Source: CAYXRK01 sp964467615 (GTDB lineage Bacteria > Hydrogenedentota > Hydrogenedentia > Hydrogenedentales > GCA-2746185). Taken from it: 20,881 bases of DNA. A program made the position numbers and the translations under genes. Each line of letters starts with the position of its first letter. The first letter of the stretch is position 1. This document shows positions 7,847 to 16,133 of this stretch, in pieces. Below the pieces are notes generated by a model. The model saw only the letters and a program-made list of their open reading frames with translations, made no database searches and had not been told where the DNA came from. Location of the stretch: assembly GCA_964467615.1 (NCBI GenBank), contig CAYXRK010000082.1:1-20881 (forward strand). Direction: 5' to 3'.

Positions 7847-10800
7847 TCAATCCACGAACAAAAACTCGTTCGTCATCAACAGCACTTGGGCGTACTGCTC
7901 CCACGGGGCCAACGGCACGGGCGGGGGCGGCGGCGGCCCGCCGAACTCGGCCCGGGCCGACCACTCCATGCGGCCCGGCTGGTCGTTCGGTTCGATGAGG
8001 CGCAGCGTCGGCGACCACGAGTACGAGTCGTATCCGTCGTTCGCTCCGGGCGCGACTACGAAATCGATCGTGTCGCCCTTCTGCACCGCCGCGCGCTCGA
8101 CGACTGCCTCCGGCGCGGCGTTGTGCGATTGTCCCTGCCACAACGCTCCCTCGCGGCTCGACACGATACAGCCAACCACGCCGTCGCCATTTTCATTTTC
8201 GTGACGCAACACGCCCGTGATGCGGAAGACGCCGTCGCGCGGCGCGACCCATCGGCGGACGCTGGCGTGGGCGCTGTCCCTGCCGGGGTGGCCGCCCTTA
8301 TTGGTCAGCGACACCCAGCCCAGTTCGGCGTCCGGCAGTGTTGCCGTGCCCTGCCATTGATCGTTTGTGTAGGTCGCCATCTCAGTGAACGACGCTATGC
8401 GTCCCGCGGCGTCGTCCATCGCGCCGTGTCCGTAGCGCCATGCGACCGGTGCCGGCGGCTCGGGCCCGCCAGCGGTTTGCTGGTGATCAATGAATTCGAG
8501 CGCGTTCGCGATCTCCTCCGGCGCAGCGTCCCGCTGATACACCTCTCGATATAAATTTTGGATGCGTTGGTCCGGCCCCTCCGCCACGCCGCGCGCCGCG
8601 AGTAATTGGGCCTCGCGCGCCATGAACGGATCGTTGAGCATGTAGAGCGCCTGTTGCGGAGCGGTGGTCTGATAGCGCCGTGGAGCGTGGGTGTCCGGGC
8701 TGGCGAGGTCGAACGTGCGGAACATGCTCGGAAGGTTCTGGCGATCGATGCGCGCGTAGACGCTGCGCCTCGGCGTGTAGGGCTCACGATCGACCGTCAC
8801 GCTCTCGCCGCCCATCGCCAGATCGAGGTTGCCCGAGGCCGCGAGTATCGCGTCGCGCATCGCCTCGAAATCGAGCCTGCGGACGTTTTGCCGCCAGAGC
8901 AGGTCGTTTTGCGGATCGACAGCCAACGCCTCAGGGTTGTCGGCGCTCGATTGCTGGTACGTCGCCGAGAGCATGATCGCGCGATGCAACTGTTTGATTG
9001 ACCAACCGCTTTCCATGAACGTTGCCGCGAGATAATCGAGCAATTCCGGGTTTGACGGCGGGTCGCTACGCAGGCCGAAGTCGCTCGTCGTCGCAACAAG
9101 CGGCTCGCCGAAGAGTTGCATCCAAACGCGATTCACGAATACGCGCGCGGTAAGCGGGTTGTCCTTGCTCGCAATCGCGTGCGCCAGTTCCAGGCGGCCG
9201 CTGCCGTGCTCGAACGGCTTGCGATCCGGACCGGAAAGAATCGCAAGGAACTGCCGAGGCACCTCAGCGCCCTTGTTGTCTTCTTTTCCTCGTTTGAAAA
9301 CGTACGGCTGGTAGGGCGTCGCCGCATCCAGCATGACCATCGCGCGATCGGGGCGGCCGGAGTGCGTCGCCTGGACCCGCTCGATGTCGGTGCGCAGTTG
9401 GGTCAGGCGACCATGCGTCGGGATGTCGCGGTATTCGTTTACCGCCGACTCCGCCAAATTCGCGGGACTCGTTGGCCCATACACTGCCAAGCGCAGTCCT
9501 TCCATGTCAGCGTCGTCTAGCTTTTCCGGACGGGCTAGTTCTTCATGTTGAACGCCCGCCTCGATTACCGAAATCGCCGCAAGAATATTCTTCCATGCGC
9601 CGTCCGCGTCGCGGATCAACGCAGCATACCGCTCGCATACTTCCGCCATCGACTTGGGCGGCGTTTCCTTCAGCGATTTGAGCAGGATCGCATTGACCGC
9701 GCCGCTCTGTGCAGTTTGCTCGATGTTGGCGGGCGCTTGCGCCTCAAACGTCTCTGCGGGCAGGGCCGCCAGCGCCATCCAAATGCCGAGGACCGGATCG
9801 GAGGTCCTCTCATCCGCCTTCAGATACGTCCGCCACTTCTCGACAATCTGCCAGTACAGTTTTCGGTCCTTCGCCAATTGCCGGAACGGGTCGTCCTCGG
9901 TGATGTCCTTCGTGTCGTACGCCGCCAACAAGTATTCGCCGGCATGTTCGCGCGCATGCGTCAGCAATTCGACATGCTTTTGGCGGACGAATTCCTTCAG
10001 GGCTTTCTCCTTCTGGGAGACTTGCTCGAGGAAGTCCTTGTATTGCGGGTCCTCCGGATCGGGCTGCGAAATGAGCGGCAACTCCGCGGGCTCCTGCGAG
10101 CTGCGAAAGACGCCGTAGAGCGAGTAATAGTCATCCGCCGGGATCGGATCGAATTTGTGGTCGTGGCAGCGCGCGCATGACACGGTCAATCCGAGCATGC
10201 CCCGCGTGACGACATCGATTCGGTCGTCAATCTGGTCATCCAACACGCCGATAAATCGCCGTCCAATCGTCAACAGACCCATCGCGGCGAGGGCGCGTTT
10301 GTCATCTCCAAGCTCAAGTTGGTCCGCGGCCAGTTGTTCGACTAGGAATTGATCGTAAGGCAAGTCCTCGTTAAACGAGCGGATGAGATAGTCGCGGTAC
10401 GTATGCGAGAACGGAAAATTCCGCTCCTCCTCGAACACATAGCCCTTCGTGTCGGAGTAACGCGCGAGATCCATCCAGTATCTCGCCCAACGTTCCCCGT
10501 AATGCGGCGACGCAAGCAACACTTCCACGACCTTCACGAACGCATTCGGACCCGGGTCGTTCACAAACGCCTCGACCTGCTCCACCGTCGGCGGCAGTCC
10601 GACGAGATCGAAATACGCGCGGCGAACAAGCGTCCGGCGATCCGCCGACGGCGACAACGTCAGTCCCTTTGCGTCGAGTTTCGCGAGGACCAACGCGTCC
10701 AATTCAGTCTGCGCGCGCTCGGGGTGCTGAACAACAGGCGGCGCAGGTTTGCGTACCGGCTGAAACGCCCAATGCCGCGCGCGGGCGTTGGCGATCTTTT

Positions 10801-11302
10801 CCTCGATGGTGGGCGGACCCCCGGCGACCCCCGATCCTTCCGGCCACGGCGCACCCATCCGCACCCATTCGGTCAGCGCCGTCACTGCGAGGTCCGGCAA
10901 CGGATTGTCCGGCGGCATTTTCAGTTCACCCTCGCGATGAATGGCCCGGACGAGCCGGCTGCCCACAACGTCCCCCGGCACAATCGCCGGCCCCCGCTCG
11001 CCCCCCGTCAACACCCCCGCCCGCGAATCCAGCCGCATCCCCGATTTCTGCGTCTCCGGCCCGTGGCACTCCCAGCAATACTCCGCCAACACCGGCCGCA
11101 CCCGCGTCTCGAAATACTCGATGGCCTCGGACTGAAATTCGGCAGACGCCGAAGAATTTCCGAGACGCTCGACGACCGGCGCAGTATTGCCCCTCAACTC
11201 CTCGACAAGGCGAAGGATTTCGTCAACCCGAGCGGCGTCCGCGTACGCCAAATTGGCAAGGGCGACCGGGGCCGCGCACGCAAATAGTATGAATCGTCTC
11301 AA
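7847..11302 (-). CDS. PSCyt1-DUF1549-DUF1553 planctomycete-type cytochrome c protein
   Basis: Exported multidomain protein of about 1151 aa, a PVC-group family of unproven function. In order: signal peptide (MRRFILFACAAPVALANLAYA); PSCyt1 domain with haem-binding CWECH (76-80) and a likely axial Met129 in LKMPP; DUF1549 (about 199-405) with a second haem-like motif CARCH (376-380) in CARCHDHKFDP; DUF1553 from about 690 to 900; an inserted beta-rich module (about 955-1104); six prolines in a row; and the last DUF1553 segment ending TNEFLFVD. The haem motifs suggest a periplasmic or envelope redox role. The frame is open to a TTG at 11335, but that codon lies within a -10-like CATAAT, and the TTG at 11302 gives a clean signal peptide. 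No ATG or GTG is available. It is divergent from a paralogue at 11677 and lacks an adjacent DUF1501 gene of its own. Confidence 0.9.
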   Translation of the reverse strand: MRRFILFACAAPVALANLAYADAARVDEILRLVEELRGNTAPVVERLGNSSASAEFQSEAIEYFETRVRPVLAEYCWECHGPETQKSGMRLDSRAGVLTGGERGPAIVPGDVVGSRLVRAIHREGELKMPPDNPLPDLAVTALTEWVRMGAPWPEGSGVAGGPPTIEEKIANARARHWAFQPVRKPAPPVVQHPERAQTELDALVLAKLDAKGLTLSPSADRRTLVRRAYFDLVGLPPTVEQVEAFVNDPGPNAFVKVVEVLLASPHYGERWARYWMDLARYSDTKGYVFEEERNFPFSHTYRDYLIRSFNEDLPYDQFLVEQLAADQLELGDDKRALAAMGLLTIGRRFIGVLDDQIDDRIDVVTRGMLGLTVSCARCHDHKFDPIPADDYYSLYGVFRSSQEPAELPLISQPDPEDPQYKDFLEQVSQKEKALKEFVRQKHVELLTHAREHAGEYLLAAYDTKDITEDDPFRQLAKDRKLYWQIVEKWRTYLKADERTSDPVLGIWMALAALPAETFEAQAPANIEQTAQSGAVNAILLKSLKETPPKSMAEVCERYAALIRDADGAWKNILAAISVIEAGVQHEELARPEKLDDADMEGLRLAVYGPTSPANLAESAVNEYRDIPTHGRLTQLRTDIERVQATHSGRPDRAMVMLDAATPYQPYVFKRGKEDNKGAEVPRQFLAILSGPDRKPFEHGSGRLELAHAIASKDNPLTARVFVNRVWMQLFGEPLVATTSDFGLRSDPPSNPELLDYLAATFMESGWSIKQLHRAIMLSATYQQSSADNPEALAVDPQNDLLWRQNVRRLDFEAMRDAILAASGNLDLAMGGESVTVDREPYTPRRSVYARIDRQNLPSMFRTFDLASPDTHAPRRYQTTAPQQALYMLNDPFMAREAQLLAARGVAEGPDQRIQNLYREVYQRDAAPEEIANALEFIDHQQTAGGPEPPAPVAWRYGHGAMDDAAGRIASFTEMATYTNDQWQGTATLPDAELGWVSLTNKGGHPGRDSAHASVRRWVAPRDGVFRITGVLRHENENGDGVVGCIVSSREGALWQGQSHNAAPEAVVERAAVQKGDTIDFVVAPGANDGYDSYSWSPTLRLIEPNDQPGRMEWSARAEFGGPPPPPPVPLAPWEQYAQVLLMTNEFLFVD

Positions 11303-11334
11303 CCGACTTCGTTCCCATGAGATGGTCGTCCACA

Positions 11335-11364
11335 ATTATGGCGCTCTTCGTCCCAATTGGACAA
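11335..11364 (-). promoter_or_regulatory. Candidate promoter for the PSCyt1-DUF1549-DUF1553 gene
   Basis: On the minus strand, TTGTCC (complement of 11359-11364) and CATAAT (complement of 11335-11340) are 18 bp apart, matching consensus at four and five of six positions. Transcription would begin near 11328, giving a leader of about 25 bases to the TTG at 11302. Confidence 0.4.
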
Positions 11365-11490
11365 CGTTGGCCGCCGCCGTCGCCAAATGTGTTCCGCTCC
11401 GCCGGATAAGCTAGAATTTTCGCGGGTCGATGGGGCCTTGGCCCCGTGCCTGCTTCGAAAATACGCTGGCCAGTGTTCACCAAACGATTA

Positions 11491-11580
11491 GCTCAAGGCC
11501 CCCTTTCCCGTTCGCCCTGAGGGTGTCGAAGGCCTGTCCTGAGCGTGCCGAAGGGGTGGACGGGAAAGGGGGTCTTGAGC
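11491..11580. repeat. Large inverted repeat enclosing two 17-bp direct repeats
   Basis: Arms 11491-11511 and 11560-11580 are complementary at 20 of 21 positions (core CCCCCTTTCCCGT). Between them are two imperfect direct repeats, CCTGAGGGTGTCGAAGG (11516-11532) and CCTGAGCGTGCCGAAGG (11538-11554), 15 of 17 identical. The inner units resemble the CCTGAG..GTCGAAGG sequences scattered in many high-GC bacterial genomes. The whole looks like a REP- or MITE-like non-coding element. It lies in the 374-bp divergent gap (11303-11676), which otherwise holds no gene. Confidence 0.7.
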
Positions 11581-11615
11581 GGTCCTCTTGCTGGAAGCCC
11601 CCTCAAATTTTTATC

Positions 11616-11640
11616 CTTTCAAGGTGAAAGCCCGCTTTCA
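11616..11640 (+). promoter_or_regulatory. Switch-like pair of alternative hairpins before the second DUF1549/DUF1553 gene
   Basis: Three adjacent hexamers read CTTTCA (11616-11621), TGAAAG (11625-11630) and CTTTCA (11635-11640). The middle one can pair perfectly with either neighbour, through loops of 3 (AGG) or 4 (CCCG) bases. It ends 36 bp before the ATG at 11677. It could be a protein-binding site or a leader RNA structure; function is inferred from symmetry alone. Confidence 0.3.
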
Positions 11641-11676
11641 TGACAACTCGTGCTCGATAACACAATCCAACACGCT

Positions 11677-14634
11677 ATGCGACACAAACTTAATATCGTG
11701 CCTACGCCGGCCGGTCGACTCGCGGCGGCGGCATTGCTACTGGTGTGCAACCACGCCACGGCGGATTCCACCCCGGAGGCCTCGGACCCGCTCGCTCATT
11801 GGGCATACCAACCCCTTCAGGTGGCTACGCCTCCGAGCGTCCACGACCGCGCATGGGTGCGCGATCCCATCGACCAATTCATCCTCGCCAAGATCGAGGA
11901 AGCTGGATTGCGTCCGGCTGCCGCCGCAGACAAGCGGACGCTAATTCGCCGCGTGACGTTCGACCTCGTCGGCCTGCCGCCAACACCCGAGGAGATCGAC
12001 GCCTTCCTCTCGGACGAGTCCCCCGGCGCGTTTGATCGCGTCGTGGATCGATTGCTCGCCTCGCCGCAGTACGGCGAACGTTGGGGACGCCACTGGCTCG
12101 ACGTGGTGCGCTATACGGACTCGTTCGATTCGCGCGCAAGCGTGCAGACCGATCCGATCGAGATTTGGCGGTACCGCGATTGGGTCGTGCAGGCGATGAA
12201 CGACGATATGCCCTACGACCAGTTCCTCGAATATCAGATCGCGGGCGACCTTATTCCCGCAACCGACTGCGGTTTCAATCGCGATGGTCTCATCGCCACC
12301 GGCATGCTGGCCATCGGCAACTGGCCGCAAGGCGACGCCGACAAACAGAAGATGGTAGCGGACATCGTCGACGACCAAGTCGACGTGGTCACGCGCGGCT
12401 TCTTGGGACTGACGATCTCCTGCGCGCGTTGCCACGACCACAAGTTCGATCCGTTCAAGACCGAGGACTACTACGGACTCGCCGGCATCTTCTTCAGCAC
12501 GAGCATTCTTCCAGGGCCGGGTCAAAAGACCGAGGGGTCACCGATACTTCATCTTCCGTTGCTTCCCAAGGAAGAAGTTGCCGCGAGGGCCGCGAACGAA
12601 GCGCGCTTGGCGGAATTGCGCAAGGAGTTGGACGCACTTCTTCCCGCAGAGCGCAAGGCCTGGGCCGCCAGTGAGAGCGCGAAGGTCGCGCGATACATGA
12701 TGGCCGCGTTCGCACTGGTCACCGGCGATCACTCGACTGCTGACGCTGAACTGCATCCGCAGACCGTCGAGCGCTGGGCGCGGTTCCTCGGGTTGGGCGC
12801 GTATCCCGTATTGAACAACGTAGGCGAGAACATACTCGATCTCCCCGGCGTCCACGCGCGTCGCGGCAGCGCGGACAATCCTTCGGCGGTGATGAACACG
12901 ACCGACCGTGAAGTGCGCTACAGCACCATCACGCAGCCCGCGCGAACTTTGGTAGTGCATCCCTCGCCAACCTCGCCCGCGGGCGCGGCGTGGAGAAGCC
13001 CGATACACGGCACGATCTCGATCGGCGGACGACTTGCCGACGCGGACCTGAACTGCGGCGACGGCGTCGGTTGGAAACTGGAACTGCGGCATTCAGGAAT
13101 CCCAGCGACCTTGGCCGAAGGCGTCTGTAAGAATGCCGGAGAAACGACGATCCCAACGGTTAACGAAGTCCCTGTCAACCGCGGCGATCTCGTTATTCTG
13201 TACGTGACTCCGAATGCGGAGTTTTCCTGCGACACCACCGTCATCGATCTCACGATCACGTCGGATTCGGGAGAAACGTGGGAACTCACGCCGGAGATTT
13301 CGCCGGTCTTCACCGAAGGCAACCCTTGGCCTGATCACGCCGGAAACGCGGCCGTCTGGTGGTTGTTCGACGCGAGGGATACGGCAGCCCCCGATCCGCT
13401 TCTCTTCGCTCCCTGGCGCGCCGCGCTGGACGAAGTGGGGGAGGAGCGCCGAGGCGACGCCGCGTTGAGTGAAGCCGCGGCGATGGTGCAAGCCGTCATT
13501 GATCGCGCGGCGCAAGACCCTGTCGCGTCGTTTGCCGAAGCCTGTGCCGCGCTCGCCGCCGATGCTGGGCCCTTCTGGGTCGACGTGCCTCCCGCGATTC
13601 CGGATTCACCGCGCGCCTCCATCGAGGCCGAGATTCGCGATCGTGAAGCCCAGATCGCAACGCCGCTCGACTACGCCGTCGGCATACAAGAGGGTGGCGT
13701 TCCCGGCACTGAACACGAAGGCATTCACGACGTAGCGGTACACCATCGCGGCGATTACAACGACCTGGGAGATATCGTTCCGCGTCACATGCCGAATGTG
13801 TTCGGAGGCGGCGAGCAGGCCCCCATCACAGAGGGCAGTGGCCGTCTCGAACTCGCGCGATGGGTAACGGGCGAGGCCGGCGCCCTCGCGGCCCGCGTGA
13901 TGGTCAATCGCATTTGGATGCACCATTTCGGCCAGGGCCTGGTGCGGACACCGGGAGATTTCGGTTCGCGCGGCGAAGCGCCAACGCACCCCGAGTTGCT
14001 CGACTACTTGGCGGACCAGTTCATTCGATCGGGATGGAGCGTGAAGGCGGTGCATCGCGCCATACTCCGCTCGGCAACGTATCAACAATCGTCGTCCGCG
14101 ACGGCTGATGCGGCGGCAATGGATCCGGCCAACCGCCTCTTCGCGCGAATGGACCGAAAGCGGCTCGAGGCCGAAGTATTGCGCGACAGCATGCTCGCGG
14201 TATCGGGCCAACTCGACCTGGCCCAAGGCGGCCCGGCGTTCCGCGATTTCCAAACGCCGCGCCGCACGCTTTACTTGCGCACTGTCCGTTCCGATCGCAG
14301 CACGTTCACATCATTGTTCGACGCCGCCGACTGCACCGCCGTCGTGCCTCAACGCAATGAATCGGTCGTGTCGCCGCAGGCCTTGTTCATGATGAACCAC
14401 CCATTTGTCTTGGCCCAAGCGCAGGCCGTTACTGATCGACTGGATCCCTCGCGGCACGCGGCAGAAACGATCATCGATGACCTCTACAAGACGCTCTATG
14501 GCCGCGCGCCGACCGAGACAGAAACCGCGCTCGGGAAAGTCGCACTCGAAGAATTCGGGTATCCTAACCGCGATGCGTTGGCCGAGTACGTCCAGGTATT
14601 GACGAGCGCGAACGAATTCATGTTTGTAGATTGA
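11677..14634 (+). CDS. DUF1549/DUF1553 planctomycete-type protein
   Basis: Exported protein of 985 aa, a paralogue of the divergent gene ending at 7847, but without the N-terminal PSCyt1 cytochrome domain. After a signal peptide (about 1-29, ending ATA) come DUF1549 at about 61-275, including VTFDLVGLPPTPEEIDAF and the haem-like motif CARCH (249-253), then a beta-rich module at about 422-545, and DUF1553 from about 709 to the end (EGSGRLELARWV, SATYQQSS, NEFMFVD). The frame is open to a GTG at 11650, but the ATG at 11677 places the basic residues just before the hydrophobic core; no strong Shine-Dalgarno is seen for either. Its stop lies 11 bp before the DUF1501 gene, a pairing very common in PVC genomes, so the two are likely one operon. 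The biochemical role of the family is unknown; a redox or envelope function with one haem is plausible. Confidence 0.9.
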   Translation: MRHKLNIVPTPAGRLAAAALLLVCNHATADSTPEASDPLAHWAYQPLQVATPPSVHDRAWVRDPIDQFILAKIEEAGLRPAAAADKRTLIRRVTFDLVGLPPTPEEIDAFLSDESPGAFDRVVDRLLASPQYGERWGRHWLDVVRYTDSFDSRASVQTDPIEIWRYRDWVVQAMNDDMPYDQFLEYQIAGDLIPATDCGFNRDGLIATGMLAIGNWPQGDADKQKMVADIVDDQVDVVTRGFLGLTISCARCHDHKFDPFKTEDYYGLAGIFFSTSILPGPGQKTEGSPILHLPLLPKEEVAARAANEARLAELRKELDALLPAERKAWAASESAKVARYMMAAFALVTGDHSTADAELHPQTVERWARFLGLGAYPVLNNVGENILDLPGVHARRGSADNPSAVMNTTDREVRYSTITQPARTLVVHPSPTSPAGAAWRSPIHGTISIGGRLADADLNCGDGVGWKLELRHSGIPATLAEGVCKNAGETTIPTVNEVPVNRGDLVILYVTPNAEFSCDTTVIDLTITSDSGETWELTPEISPVFTEGNPWPDHAGNAAVWWLFDARDTAAPDPLLFAPWRAALDEVGEERRGDAALSEAAAMVQAVIDRAAQDPVASFAEACAALAADAGPFWVDVPPAIPDSPRASIEAEIRDREAQIATPLDYAVGIQEGGVPGTEHEGIHDVAVHHRGDYNDLGDIVPRHMPNVFGGGEQAPITEGSGRLELARWVTGEAGALAARVMVNRIWMHHFGQGLVRTPGDFGSRGEAPTHPELLDYLADQFIRSGWSVKAVHRAILRSATYQQSSSATADAAAMDPANRLFARMDRKRLEAEVLRDSMLAVSGQLDLAQGGPAFRDFQTPRRTLYLRTVRSDRSTFTSLFDAADCTAVVPQRNESVVSPQALFMMNHPFVLAQAQAVTDRLDPSRHAAETIIDDLYKTLYGRAPTETETALGKVALEEFGYPNRDALAEYVQVLTSANEFMFVD

Positions 14635-14645
14635 AGCATCGGTAT

Positions 14646-16100
14646 ATGCAGCACGAAAACACTCCGCCTTGTGGTCGAACGGCTCCGCGGCCCATAACGC
14701 GCCGCGAAATGCTGGCGACGTGTGGCAACGGTTTCGGTATGTTGGGCCTTTCGGCGTTGCTGCAGCCGTTAGCGGGCGCAACGACGTTCCCAGCCGGCGC
14801 GGTGAATCCATCTGCCGTTCGCGCCGCGCACGTGCCCGCGCGGGCGAAGAGCGTGATCTTTTTGTTCATGTCCGGCGGGCCGTCGCACGTGGACCTCTTC
14901 GATCCCAAGCCGCGTTTGAGCGCCGAAATGGGCAATCCGTTGCCCTTTGCCAAACCGAAACTCGAGCGCACGAAAACCGGCAACTTGCTCGGTTCGCCGT
15001 GGAAGTTTTCAAGACACGGCCAATCGGGCATCGAGATGAGCGAGCTGCTGCCCAACCTCGCGACCTGCGCGGACGATATGTGCGTCGTACGCTCGATGGT
15101 GGCGGACAACATCAACCACAACGGCGCGTGCTTGCAGATGAACACGGGCGAACAAACGTTCTCACGTCCGAGCCTAGGGTCGTGGTTGTTGTATGGTCTC
15201 GGCAGCGAAAACCAGGACTTGCCGGGATACGTGGTGCTGAGTCCGGCGCAACCCGCGCAAGGCGCGCCGCTGTGGGGTTCGAGTTTTCTGCCCGCGGCGT
15301 ATCAGGGGACGCTGGTCTCCGACCTGGACGACCCGATTGCGAACTTACGCAACCCGTCGTACTCGCGCGAAGAGCAGTCGAAGCAGATGGACCTGCTCAA
15401 GGCGCTGAACGAGGAGCACCTGAAATCGCGCGAGGACGACAGCCGCTTGAGCGCGCGCATCGCGTCGTTTGAGTTGGCGTTCCGCATGCAGTCCGAAGCG
15501 CCCGAGGCATTCAGTCTCAGCGGCGAATCGCCCGCGACGCTCAACATGTTCGGCATCGACGATCCCGTCACCGAAATTTTCGGTAAGCAATGCCTCCTGG
15601 CGCGCAGGCTGGTCGAGCGCGGCGTACGCTGCGTGCAGGTGTATCACACGCAGACCTCGAAGCGCTCGAGCTGCCAACTGTGGGACCAGCACGGAGCGTT
15701 ACGCGAGGAACTCCCCGCGAATTGCGCCGCGACGGACAAACCCATCGCGGGGTTGCTCAAGGACCTCAAGGCGCGCGGGCTGCTCGACGAAACGTTGGTG
15801 CTCTGGGGCGGCGAGTTCGGCCGCACCCCCACCGCCGAAGGCGACAACGGCCGCGAACACCATCCCTTCGGCTTCACCATGTGGCTCGCCGGCGGCGGCA
15901 TCCGCGGCGGCATGACCTATGGCGCGACAGACGAATACGGCTGGCACGCGGTAGAGAATCCTGTCCACGTCCACGACCTCCACGCGACCGTCCTTCACCT
16001 AATGGGCATCAACCACGAACAGTTGACGTACCGCTACGCCGGGCGCGACTACCGCTTGACGGACGTGTACGGAAACATCGTGCGCGGGATTATTTCGTAG
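14646..16100 (+). CDS. DUF1501 family protein (Tat-exported, sulfatase-like)
   Basis: Protein of 484 aa with a twin-arginine signal: Arg19-Arg20 in ITRREMLATCG, followed by a hydrophobic stretch (about 27-45). It is therefore probably folded, perhaps with a cofactor, before export. The mature part has DUF1501 hallmarks SGGPSHVDLFDPKP (from about 78), GGEFGRTP and EHHPFGFTMWLAGGG. The fold is related to alkaline phosphatases and sulfatases, but the activity of DUF1501 proteins is not established. A TTG at 14631 overlaps the stop of the upstream gene (TTGA) and adds five residues; the ATG at 14646 is preferred. It is the downstream partner of the DUF1549/DUF1553 gene and converges with the beta-oxidation gene, 33 bp away, with a hairpin between their stops. 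Confidence 0.9.
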   Translation: MQHENTPPCGRTAPRPITRREMLATCGNGFGMLGLSALLQPLAGATTFPAGAVNPSAVRAAHVPARAKSVIFLFMSGGPSHVDLFDPKPRLSAEMGNPLPFAKPKLERTKTGNLLGSPWKFSRHGQSGIEMSELLPNLATCADDMCVVRSMVADNINHNGACLQMNTGEQTFSRPSLGSWLLYGLGSENQDLPGYVVLSPAQPAQGAPLWGSSFLPAAYQGTLVSDLDDPIANLRNPSYSREEQSKQMDLLKALNEEHLKSREDDSRLSARIASFELAFRMQSEAPEAFSLSGESPATLNMFGIDDPVTEIFGKQCLLARRLVERGVRCVQVYHTQTSKRSSCQLWDQHGALREELPANCAATDKPIAGLLKDLKARGLLDETLVLWGGEFGRTPTAEGDNGREHHPFGFTMWLAGGGIRGGMTYGATDEYGWHAVENPVHVHDLHATVLHLMGINHEQLTYRYAGRDYRLTDVYGNIVRGIIS

Positions 16101-16104
16101 GAAG

Positions 16105-16122
16105 CCGGACTGGAAAGTCCGG
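16105..16122. terminator. Hairpin between convergent stop codons
   Basis: Arms CCGGACT (16105-16111) and AGTCCGG (16116-16122) enclose a GGAA tetraloop, 4 bp after the DUF1501 stop and 11 bp from the stop of the convergent gene. There is no T-tract. It may serve both genes as an end structure, and its GGAA-centred form resembles the hairpin at 18334-18354. Confidence 0.5.
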
Positions 16123-16133
16123 ACTCCGATATC

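Noticed and set aside
10349..11287. 312-codon plus-strand open frame opposite the PSCyt1-DUF1549-DUF1553 gene
   Set aside because: Antisense shadow with very high Arg content and no recognisable domain; the minus-strand frame has clear motifs.
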